The notes under the pieces: model-generated
What the model saw: only the letters and a program-made list of their open reading frames with translations
Told to the model about the DNA's origin: nothing
Database searches by the model: none
Made by a program: the position numbers and the translations under genes
Assembly (NCBI GenBank): GCA_026395795.1
Contig: JAPLYB010000037.1
Coordinates: 1-47,030 of the forward strand
Reading direction: 5' to 3'
From: Candidatus Pacearchaeota archaeon
GTDB lineage: Archaea > Nanobdellota > Nanobdellia > Pacearchaeales > UBA284
Length of the DNA: 47,030 nt
Shown: piece after piece, positions 9,458-18,154 of the stretch
Position numbering within the stretch: position 1 is the stretch's first letter
Layout: each line of letters opens with the position of its first letter

Positions 9458-11404
9458 ATGAAGAACAAGAGAATCATAAAAAGAAGTCAGAAAAGTATTG
9501 CTCATTCTCACAAGACGAAACATCGCATATTTCACAGAATTCCTGTGCCTCTCCCACTTCCTACAAAAGAGAACCCTACTGATCTAAAAGAAGAAAAAGC
9601 AGAAATAGTAGATGCAGGTTCTGAAGTCACGCCAACAATAACTGGCTCATCGCCAGAAGATGAACCAGTAGCTTCTCCATATTTACAACAGAATCATGAG
9701 GAAGTTGCAAAAAGGTATGGATTACCAGGCCCAGTTATAAAGAAGTTGCATCTTGACGCAAAATCAGAAGATTATACTGAAAAAGAGACTAAAGAGAGGA
9801 TATCGCTTTCAGATTCAAGAGAAAGAGCAATTCAAGCAAAACAACAACAAGAAAGTAGTGGTGAAACACCAAAGATGCTTACTGGAAAAGAGATGGTCGA
9901 ACAGATGGTGAATTATATAAAAGATGGGACCATCCTAGAAGAATACAGGGTTAATGCAAACCAAGTTAATGTTAAAGTAAGCATTGCGAGCACAAGTGAA
10001 GGAAAGTTTTATTTTTTGAAAATCCCAGAATTATCTATCCCAACAAAAGCCTTGTTAGATACTGTTAGACAAAAGCTCGTAGCAGCCATTGAAGTTAATT
10101 TTGAGATCACAGATGTCAATGCAATTGATAAACTAACAAGAAATCTTAAAGAAAGAGCAGAAATAATCTTAAAACAACAATTTCATCTGCCTGAAGAAAA
10201 TATCAATCTGCTTTCCGGTATCCTTATCAATGAAATGATTGGTCTGGGAAATATTGAGCTTCTTGTAGCTGATCCAAACCTTGAGGAAATCGTTGTTACA
10301 TCTGCAACAGAATCGGTCCGTGTTTATCACAAGAAATACGGCTGGCTGATAACAAATGTTCTTCTAGAAAGTGAAAAACAGATTGAGAATTATTCAGCAA
10401 TAATTGCAAGGAGAGTTGGAAGACAGATCACAACATTAACACCGATGCTTGATGCTCACTTGATAACAGGAGATAGGGTTAATTCCATTCTTTATCCAAT
10501 TTGTACAAAAGGAAATACTATTACAATAAGAAAATTTGCAAGAGAACCCTGGACAGCTATCGACTTTATTAATAATAAAACATGTTCTTTGGATGTTTTC
10601 GCATTAATATGGACTGCGATGCAATACGAACTGAATATTCTTTTCTCTGGAGGAACTGCATCAGGAAAAACAACCATACTTAATGTATCATCATTATTCC
10701 TCCCGCCATATCATAGAGTTATCAGTATTGAAGATACAAGGGAGTTGCAGCTTCCAGAGCACTTATACTGGACGCCATTAGTCACAAGAATGCCTAATCC
10801 AGAAGGAAAAGGGGCAGTAACAATGCTTGACTTGCTGGTTAACTCATTAAGAATGCGTCCAGATAGAATCATCCTTGGAGAAATGAGAAGACAGGAAGAG
10901 GCAGAAGTTCTTTTCGAAGCCATGCATACCGGTCATAGTGTTTATGCAACAGTTCATGCAGATAGTGCTGCCGAAACAATCTCAAGACTTGTCAATCCAC
11001 CAATAAATGTTCCTTCAAATCTTTTGAAAGCAGTGCATCTTTGTGTAACAATGTTCAGAGATAGAAGAAGAGGTATGAGAAGAACATATCAAGTTGCAGA
11101 GTTTATTCCAGATGAGTCTGAAAAAAATGGAGTCAAACCAAATATCTTATATAGATATGAACCGACAACAGACAGCATAATCAAACATGGAACCTCAATA
11201 AGAGTTTTCGAAGAACTAAGCAGACACACCGGTTTGAGTATAACAGAAATAAATAAAGAGCTAGAAAACAAAAAACAAATCTTAATGGGGTTGGCAAAGA
11301 GGAACATAAGAGATATGAATGGGGTAGCCACGGCAGTAAAAAAATATTATTTAGAACAAGGGGTATTAAATTCATCAACAAAATTAAAACAAAGAAAAAA
11401 TTAA
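9458..11404 (+). CDS. Type II/IV secretion system ATPase (PilT/VirB11/FlaI superfamily)
   Basis: Walker A SGGTASGKTTILN; Asp box SIEDTRELQLPEH; Walker B RIILGEMR; His box ATVHADSAAETISRLV. Confidence 0.92.
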   Translation: MKNKRIIKRSQKSIAHSHKTKHRIFHRIPVPLPLPTKENPTDLKEEKAEIVDAGSEVTPTITGSSPEDEPVASPYLQQNHEEVAKRYGLPGPVIKKLHLDAKSEDYTEKETKERISLSDSRERAIQAKQQQESSGETPKMLTGKEMVEQMVNYIKDGTILEEYRVNANQVNVKVSIASTSEGKFYFLKIPELSIPTKALLDTVRQKLVAAIEVNFEITDVNAIDKLTRNLKERAEIILKQQFHLPEENINLLSGILINEMIGLGNIELLVADPNLEEIVVTSATESVRVYHKKYGWLITNVLLESEKQIENYSAIIARRVGRQITTLTPMLDAHLITGDRVNSILYPICTKGNTITIRKFAREPWTAIDFINNKTCSLDVFALIWTAMQYELNILFSGGTASGKTTILNVSSLFLPPYHRVISIEDTRELQLPEHLYWTPLVTRMPNPEGKGAVTMLDLLVNSLRMRPDRIILGEMRRQEEAEVLFEAMHTGHSVYATVHADSAAETISRLVNPPINVPSNLLKAVHLCVTMFRDRRRGMRRTYQVAEFIPDESEKNGVKPNILYRYEPTTDSIIKHGTSIRVFEELSRHTGLSITEINKELENKKQILMGLAKRNIRDMNGVATAVKKYYLEQGVLNSSTKLKQRKN

Positions 11405-11498
11405 AAAGATGATAACTTATTCAATAAAGGAAAAACGCACAAAAATTAGAAAATTTTTGGCTCGCCGAAAATGCAATCATTTTCGAGCGGAGGCGTAA

Positions 11499-12377
11499 AT
11501 GTTTAAGATACCATTTTTGATACTTCCGTATAAAATAGTAGACAGACTCTCAAATATATTTCTAAATTTTGGAAGATCGGTTGTAGCCAAACAAAAAAAT
11601 TTTAGTTTATATTTCCTTCAAGCAGATATCCCTATAAAACCAGAGAAGTATGTTGCAATTGGAGTTGCTTCTGCAATAGTTAACTTTCTTATTTTTAGCA
11701 TATTCACAATAATTTTGGCTATTCTTGGAAAAAGTCAATGGTTATATGTTTTGATTGCATCAGTAATAGTTGTCTTTTTCATGTATATGCAACAAATGAG
11801 CTATCCAAAACTTGTTGTCTCAAAAAAAGTGAGAAATATAGAAGCAAATCTTCTTCCTGCACTAAGAGCAATGACTGTTCAGTTGACAGCAGGGGTCACT
11901 TTCTTCAATGCATTAAAGAACATAGCAAAAAGCAATTACAGTGTAATCTCAGATGAATTCCAAAAAGCAATTAATGCTATGGAATCTGGAACTCCAGCAA
12001 TAGAGGCGCTTGAGCGAGTTTCTCGAGACAATCCTTCATTATTCTTTAGAAGAGCAATATGGCAGATTATCACGGGAATGCAAGTTGGAGCAGATATTTC
12101 CGGAGTTTTAAGAGAAATTGTCAAATCATTGATCCAAGAGCAAGTAACAGAGATTCAAACATATGGTGGAAAATTATCTCCATTAAGTATGTTTTATATG
12201 GTCATCGCGATAATCTTCCCAGCACTAGGCATTACATTTGTTCTCGTACTTTCAACATTTGTTCAAGCACTTGGAGACAATTACAAAACAATCTTATTTG
12301 TCATTATGGGGACAGTCATATTCCTGCAAATAATCTTTTTAGGCATGATTAAATCTGGGAGACCGCCTTTACTATGA
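11499..12377 (+). CDS. TadC/FlaJ-like pilus assembly membrane protein (T2SSF family)
   Basis: LRAMTVQLTAGVTFFNALKNIA ... GTPAIEALERVSRDNPSLFFRRAIWQIITGMQVGADISGVLREI plus C-terminal TM helices; follows the ATPase. Confidence 0.85.
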   Translation: MFKIPFLILPYKIVDRLSNIFLNFGRSVVAKQKNFSLYFLQADIPIKPEKYVAIGVASAIVNFLIFSIFTIILAILGKSQWLYVLIASVIVVFFMYMQQMSYPKLVVSKKVRNIEANLLPALRAMTVQLTAGVTFFNALKNIAKSNYSVISDEFQKAINAMESGTPAIEALERVSRDNPSLFFRRAIWQIITGMQVGADISGVLREIVKSLIQEQVTEIQTYGGKLSPLSMFYMVIAIIFPALGITFVLVLSTFVQALGDNYKTILFVIMGTVIFLQIIFLGMIKSGRPPLL

Positions 12378-12418
12378 TTATTTACTTAAATAAAAAATAA
12401 AAAAAACAAAATAAAAAA

Positions 12419-13393
12419 ATGTATCCATTATTAGCAAGACTATTTCCCTGGTACACTAAGATCATTGAAAAGATGGCTGTGTATGTAGATATGAAAAAAG
12501 ATCCTAGAGAATACACTAAAGTCATAATTTTAGCAGGAATCATAATTGGAGTAATCGGGTTTGCAGCTGTATTAATTTTTTTAAATTGGATGTTTGCCAT
12601 ATTGGCATTGATAGTCTGTTTTGGATTAACTCTTTTTGTATCCTACATCCTTTTGATGTTAGAAGCAGACAAAAGAGCGAAAGAAGCTGAAAATGCGCTT
12701 CCTGATGCATTACAGTTAATGGCTACAAACTTAAGAGCTGGTTTAACAACTGACAAAGCATTCTTAGTTTCTGCAAGAGATGAATTTGGTGTTCTTAATA
12801 CAGAGTTTAAGAAAGTTGCAAAAGAAATCGCAACTGGAAAAGATCTTGTTGATGCATTAACCGAAATGGCAAAGAGGATAAAGTCAGATATAGTAGCAAG
12901 AACAACTGATCTTATAACTTTCGGTATAACTTCTGGAGGAGAACTAGCACCTTTACTTGAAGAATCAGCAATAAGTCTAAGACAACAATTGTTGACAAGA
13001 AAGCAGATTCATGCAAGTGTTATGATGTACACAATATTTATTTTTATCGCAGTGGGATTCATCTCTCCGTTATTATTCGGATTAAGCACGGTTTTATCAG
13101 AGATTATGTCTTCAACTCTGGGGAGCATTGGAACCATCCCTCCAGAAGTTGCAGCAAACGTTCCTTTAACTGTAGCAACAGTCATACTAAATCCAACATT
13201 TATCAGATTCTTTGCAATAGCATTGCTTATAGTTTCAGCAATACTAAGTTCTCTTGTCTTAGGATTAATTAACACTGGTGAAGAAAAAGATGGGCTAAAG
13301 TTTATACCAATCCTTCTTGCTTGTGGTTTAGCAACATTTTTCATAGTAAGAGTAGCAATCAAGATGGTTCTTTCCTACTTTATACAATCATGA
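12419..13393 (+). CDS. Second TadC/FlaJ-like pilus assembly membrane protein
   Basis: ALPDALQLMATNLRAGLTTDKAFLVSARDEFGVLNTEFKKVAKEIATGKDLVDALTEMAKR, T2SSF signature, multiple TM helices. Confidence 0.85.
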   Translation: MYPLLARLFPWYTKIIEKMAVYVDMKKDPREYTKVIILAGIIIGVIGFAAVLIFLNWMFAILALIVCFGLTLFVSYILLMLEADKRAKEAENALPDALQLMATNLRAGLTTDKAFLVSARDEFGVLNTEFKKVAKEIATGKDLVDALTEMAKRIKSDIVARTTDLITFGITSGGELAPLLEESAISLRQQLLTRKQIHASVMMYTIFIFIAVGFISPLLFGLSTVLSEIMSSTLGSIGTIPPEVAANVPLTVATVILNPTFIRFFAIALLIVSAILSSLVLGLINTGEEKDGLKFIPILLACGLATFFIVRVAIKMVLSYFIQS

Positions 13394-13448
13394 TGAAGGA
13401 TAATAATAAGAATTCGGGGATTTTCTGTTCATAGGCTTTGCGTACAAA

Positions 13449-14409
13449 TTAGCAATTCTTAATTTTTTTTAAATAAGATAATCTTGCTCGATTATGCAAG
13501 ATTATTCTTGCCATAACTTGAACAAACTTGCTATGTCCTCTAACTTTTCTTATAATTCCAAATACTCTCTTAAAAGCAGAATGAAAACTTTCACAATGGC
13601 TTCTTTGATGATATTCTTGAAGCCATAAAATAACGTCGGCAAAAAATTCTAAATACATTTCTTTCCATGCTTCACTTCCATTAAGATCATTACTTTTGTA
13701 AGGGTAAACATAGGGAAGCATTCCTTTTTCTGCGATTTTTCTTACCAATTCTCTATCGTTGAATCCAGCATCTAACCTTTAAACTGTCTCCTTCAACTTC
13801 TTCAACTAATGAATGCATTGCCTTGCATTCATCTTCTCCAGAGAAATCAAAGGCTTGAATTATTTCTCTTGAATCAACAATAGAAGTAAGAAAATCTTTT
13901 GTTGATTTTCTTTCCTTTCCATAGTTTTGCCGTCGTGAAGTCTCTAAACCAGTACCATCTCCTGAGAGAATTCCATCACAATTTTTTCTCTTATCAAAAA
14001 TTTGTTTCAAAATAAATGCTACCTCCTTCTTGTTATACGCATTCCCTATAACTCTATCGTCGAGCTTTTCACAAATTCCGGCAATGTGTCCAAAGATTTC
14101 AATAAATCCTTGTGCGTTTCTTTCTGTTAGATCAAACATTTCACAAATCAAAACAACCTTGGTATAAAGTTTAACATCAAATGGTTTTCCAACTTTTCTT
14201 GGCGGTAAAAAACATTTTTCAACTTCTTCATTTACAAATTTTAATGACTCTTTTATATTATCAATTTGAGAAAAAGTATATGCTTTCCAATCAATTTTTC
14301 TTGGTTCTTTATCTTCGTAAATCTTCTTTGTTTTGTCTTCTCTCCCTTCATTAATAAATTCAACTAATTTTCTGAATTTTTCATTGGGCAATTTCTTTTT
14401 TGTGTTCAT
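13449..14409 (-). pseudogene. Transposase (DDE, IS4/IS5-like), frameshifted
   Basis: N-terminal ORF 13753..14409 (SGDGTGLETSRRQNYGKER) ends ...GDSLKVRCWIQR*. The +1 frame continues DAGFNDRELVRKIAEKG... into 13449..13748. One +1 shift near 13780 joins them. Confidence 0.8.
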
Positions 14410-14411
14410 TA

Positions 14412-14437
14412 ATAAGTATATAATATTATATACTTAT
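14412..14437. repeat. Perfect 26-bp palindrome between divergent IS genes
   Basis: ATAAGTATATAATATTATATACTTAT, just upstream of the transposase ATG. Confidence 0.9.
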
Positions 14438-14507
14438 GTCTTTCCGTGTTTTAAGATATATATTCTATCGCCGAAATCTTTATATATACAAGTATATATT
14501 CATATAT

Positions 14508-14678
14508 ATGTCAAAAAAACCTTTAAGGTCCATAAAACTTGAAAAAGGGAAGTTAGAATTGAAAGATGAATTTGAATTAATCTTTGAAAGAACAATTACA
14601 AAGTTTGGCAACGGAGCAAAGATAGATGCTCCCAAGGATTTGTTAGGAAGAAAGGTTTATGTTATTCTTAGAAAATAA
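14508..14678 (+). CDS. Small transposon-encoded protein, DUF2080-like
   Basis: MSKKPLRSIKLEKGKLELKDEFELIFERTITKFGNGAKIDAPKDLLGRKVYVILRK, 56 aa, inside the IS boundaries and divergent from the transposase. Confidence 0.7.
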   Translation: MSKKPLRSIKLEKGKLELKDEFELIFERTITKFGNGAKIDAPKDLLGRKVYVILRK

Positions 14679-14742
14679 TTGAATAAGCACGCAAAGCCCT
14701 GTTCATACAAAAGTTTAAAAATTAATTCTATCTAATAATACC

Positions 14743-15543
14743 ATGGCAACAAAAAGAGGAAAAACAAAAACCAAGGCCAGTAAAGTTAAGATTAAGAAAG
14801 CTAACTCAAAAAGTTCGAATATACCTGCTTCTGAGAAAATTCCAACAATGGTTTCTACCTTTGATGATATGTGCTACGGAGGATTTAACAAAGAATCCGT
14901 AAATTTAATTGTTGGGGGTGCAGGATCTGGAAAAACAATTTTTGCTAACCAATTTCTTTTTGGAGGATTAGAAAAAGGGGAGAAGTGCATGTACATTACA
15001 TTTGAAGAAAAAAAAGAGGAGCTCTATAGAAATATGCTTAACTTAGGTTTTGATCTAGCAAAGTATGAAAAAGCAGGCAAATTTATTTTTGTTGAATATT
15101 CTCCTGAAAAAGTGAAGTCTATGCTTGAAGAAGGAGGGGGAACTTTAGAAAGTATTGTCTATAAAGAGAAGATAAACAGGCTTGTCATTGATTCCATTAC
15201 TTCTTTCACATTACTATTTGAATCAGAACTATCAAAAAGAGAAGCAGCCCTCGCGTTATTTGATATTATCAAAAAATGGAAGTGTACGGTTCTTTTAACA
15301 ATGGAAAAAGAACTTTCAAAAGAAGAGCTTATTTCAGGTTCTGAATCAGCAATGGAATTTGAAGTTGATTCAGTTGTCTTGATATTCTACCTTAGACTCG
15401 ATGGAACAAGAAAACGTCTTATTGAAATATTGAAAATGAGGGGCACAAAACATTCAAGGGAGATCTTTCCTTTTGAAATTGGAAAAGGCGGAATAGATAT
15501 ATCAAAAAAACCAGAAAAACATTTAAGAATTAACATAATTTGA
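14743..15543 (+). CDS. KaiC/RadA-like RecA-superfamily ATPase
   Basis: FDDMCYGGFNKESVNLIVGGAGSGKTIFANQFLFGGLEKGEKCMYITFEEKKEELYRNM; NRLVIDSITSF. Confidence 0.85.
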   Translation: MATKRGKTKTKASKVKIKKANSKSSNIPASEKIPTMVSTFDDMCYGGFNKESVNLIVGGAGSGKTIFANQFLFGGLEKGEKCMYITFEEKKEELYRNMLNLGFDLAKYEKAGKFIFVEYSPEKVKSMLEEGGGTLESIVYKEKINRLVIDSITSFTLLFESELSKREAALALFDIIKKWKCTVLLTMEKELSKEELISGSESAMEFEVDSVVLIFYLRLDGTRKRLIEILKMRGTKHSREIFPFEIGKGGIDISKKPEKHLRINII

Positions 15544-15589
15544 TTCATCTCTTACAAACTCATTTCTTTCATACTTCAGAAAGGTAAGA

Positions 15590-15660
15590 TGCGCCGTCCG
15601 AGAATTGAACTCGGCTCTAAACCTTGGGAAGGTTTCATTCTACCGATAAACTAACAGCGC
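15590..15660 (-). tRNA. tRNA-Gly(CCC)
   Basis: GCGCTGT/ACGGCGC acceptor; AAACC-TTCCCAA-GGTTT anticodon arm; CCGAG-TTCAATT-CTCGG T arm; CCA not encoded. Confidence 0.93.
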
Positions 15661-15735
15661 ACGATTTCCTTTTATCTGTTTTAGTAGATAAATGTTTATA
15701 AAATAATTGGATTTATAAAACAAAGGATAAAACAA

Positions 15736-16017
15736 ATGCAAACAATATATTTTGCTGGTCTTTTGGGAATTGGTGGTTTTGCACCAGAAGAAATGCAAAG
15801 ATATCTGCGAGTTAAAGAAGGGGATTGCTTACAAAGAAGAGACACTATTGCAGTTGCTAAAGAAGGTACATTAGATAATATTCCCGCTTTTCTTGTGAGA
15901 GCATTTTTTATAAATCGAGGAAGAGCATTTAGTGTAGTAGCACCTTATGACTGTACTGTTCAAAAGATAGATATAGCAAAAGGGTCTGTTACGATAGAAG
16001 CGCTAGTGTATTTATAA
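15736..16017 (+). CDS. Hypothetical small protein, possibly barrel/hybrid-motif-like
   Basis: ORF reading MQTIYFAGLLGIGG...VKEGDCLQRRDTIAVAKEG; TAA is directly followed by the next ATG. Confidence 0.5.
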   Translation: MQTIYFAGLLGIGGFAPEEMQRYLRVKEGDCLQRRDTIAVAKEGTLDNIPAFLVRAFFINRGRAFSVVAPYDCTVQKIDIAKGSVTIEALVYL

Positions 16018-16932
16018 ATGTGTATCTTAATAGATAAAGGGCTGAGGAAAATGACCAAACCAATTTCTGCATTACAAACTGCATCAATGGAAGGCAATGT
16101 AAAAATTAGAATCGGAAGATTTCAATATTCCTGTAGATACCTCGAAACTCATGTCTTGCAAGATGATCAAGAGGGGGTTCATGAAGAGAGGTTAGAAGAA
16201 ACTCTCCAACAGGCCCAAAAATTTTCAGATAAATATATATTGGCTCCAAGTCCAATTGTTACAAATATGTTACTCCGAGCTAAAAGCGGAGATTTTAATT
16301 CTCAACAAACTCGCGCAAGAGTAATCCAAAATACTAGGGGAAAACCGCTAACAAGAGTTTTAACAAATAGCGTTTTAGCAGTCCCCCAGGAAGCTTATCC
16401 CCAACTTGATTCTAGATTGAGAAAGGAAATTGATAGAAAAAAAGAAGAAACAAAGTTGGAAGATTGGTGGTTATTCTTATCTTTTTTAAGTAGAACTGAA
16501 GGGCTTTATTCTGCTAAGAGTCATTTCTGGCTTCGAAGGATTAATTTAATTGGTCCAGGAAGAGTTTTTGAAGAAACAGACACGCTTTACTTGTTGAATA
16601 AAGGAAGAGAAAGAGATGTAAGAGAAGTACTTTCAGTGATAACTGGAGTTCCAAGAGCATATGTTGATGATAAGCTTAGATATGGCCCAGAAACTACTGC
16701 AGTAGGAAGGAATTCAGTGATAAGAACTGGTTCAGGTCTATCTAGCATTAATCCAATTTATCTTGAAACAAATGAATCAGGACAAGGAGAATTTAATTTT
16801 ATAATAGATCCAACTAGAAACTACACTGGAATTGGGATTTTATTCAAAACTGGCTTAAAACTTAGCCCTGTTTTGCAAACAAAAGGTGGAAAGTCTAGAT
16901 TCTATGACTTAAGGAAATCAAAACCCCTTTAA
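16018..16932 (+). CDS. Hypothetical protein
   Basis: 304-aa ORF starting immediately after the previous stop codon. Confidence 0.55.
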   Translation: MCILIDKGLRKMTKPISALQTASMEGNVKIRIGRFQYSCRYLETHVLQDDQEGVHEERLEETLQQAQKFSDKYILAPSPIVTNMLLRAKSGDFNSQQTRARVIQNTRGKPLTRVLTNSVLAVPQEAYPQLDSRLRKEIDRKKEETKLEDWWLFLSFLSRTEGLYSAKSHFWLRRINLIGPGRVFEETDTLYLLNKGRERDVREVLSVITGVPRAYVDDKLRYGPETTAVGRNSVIRTGSGLSSINPIYLETNESGQGEFNFIIDPTRNYTGIGILFKTGLKLSPVLQTKGGKSRFYDLRKSKPL

Positions 16933-17032
16933 TTCTCTTTTTCTTGAAGATTTATAGAAAAACCGCAATAGATTACATTAACTATTTTAAAATTAGGACA
17001 CACATTTAAAAACTTTCTTCCCTTACAAATTC

Positions 17033-18154
17033 ATGAGCAAAAGAATAAGTCTCCCTCGGCAGATCCTGCAAAATTTGTACTTAAATAAAGAGATGTCGAC
17101 ATATAAACTTGCTAAAAGGTTTAATTGCGATCCAACCGTTATTCAAAATAGATTAAGAGAATATAAAATAAAATTAAGAAATCCGAAACAGAAAATCGAA
17201 ATCTCAAAAGAGAGACTCTATGATTTATACATAAACAAAAAATTTTCTACTCAGAAAATATCTAAAATTCTTGGAATTGGCTCTTGTACTGTTTATTACA
17301 AGCTAAAGGAGTTTGATATTCATACAAGACAAAAGAATATAGTCAGAATAAACAAAGAAAAATTAAAAAAACTATATACCAAAAAAAATTATTCATGCTC
17401 AGAAATTGGGAAACTAATTGGTTGTGGTAGGATCACGGTATTCAATAAATTAAGAAAATTTAAAATAAAAACCAAAAGTCTTTCTTTAGCAAATACAATT
17501 TATCCTAAGAAAAAATTTGAAGGCAATAATGGACTTAAAGCCTACATGATCGGTTTTCGTCTTGGAGATCTAAACGTAAGAGCAGTAAATAAAGACTCAA
17601 CAGTGATGGTTAAGTCTAGTACAACTAAGAAAGAGCAATATGATTTAATTAAGAAGATCTTTGGGGGATATGGTCATTTTAGGGTTAGTCATCGACCTGG
17701 TTTTTACAGTATTTGGTGTAATCTAGATAATTCTTTTTCATTTTTAATTCCCAAAGAAGATACGATCGAAAATTGGATTTTGAACGATAATAAATATTTT
17801 TTTGCTTTTTTAGCGGGGTATTCGGATGCAGAAGCCAATATAGGGGTTTCTCAAGGAAGAGCAAGATTTAGGATAAGAACGTATGACAAAAATATTCTTT
17901 TGCAGATTCATGATAAATTAAATTCATTAGATATCAATACGAAATTTACACTTGCTGGCAGAAAAGGGTTTTATTATGGGAGAAGGTATAACCGGGATTG
18001 CTGGGGTATTTCGATTAACAGCAAAAAGAGTTTGTTAAGACTATTTAAATTAATTAAACCTTACATCAAACATAAAAAAAGATTAAACGATTTAAATCTT
18101 GCAGAAAAAAACATATTAGAAAGAAATAAAAAGTACAAAATTAAAAAGGATATT
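17033..18154 (+). CDS. LAGLIDADG-type homing endonuclease-like region with three N-terminal HTH repeats, in frame with MetRS
   Basis: Repeats LYLNKEMSTYKLAKRFNCDPTVIQNRLREYKIKLR / LYINKKFSTQKISKILGIGSCTVYYKLKEFDIHTR / LYTKKNYSCSEIGKLIGCGRITVFNKLRKFKIKTK; LAGLIDADG-like YMIGFRLGDLNV and AFLAGYSDAEANIGV. Confidence 0.8.

Larger units (their letters stand above)
13434..14698. mobile_element. Insertion sequence (1265 bp) with DDE-type transposase remnant and DUF2080-like passenger ORF
   Basis: TIR GGCTTTGCGTAC (13434..13445) against GCACGCAAAGCC (14687..14698), 11/12 match; direct repeat CTGTTCATA at 13425..13433 and 14699..14707. Confidence 0.85.
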
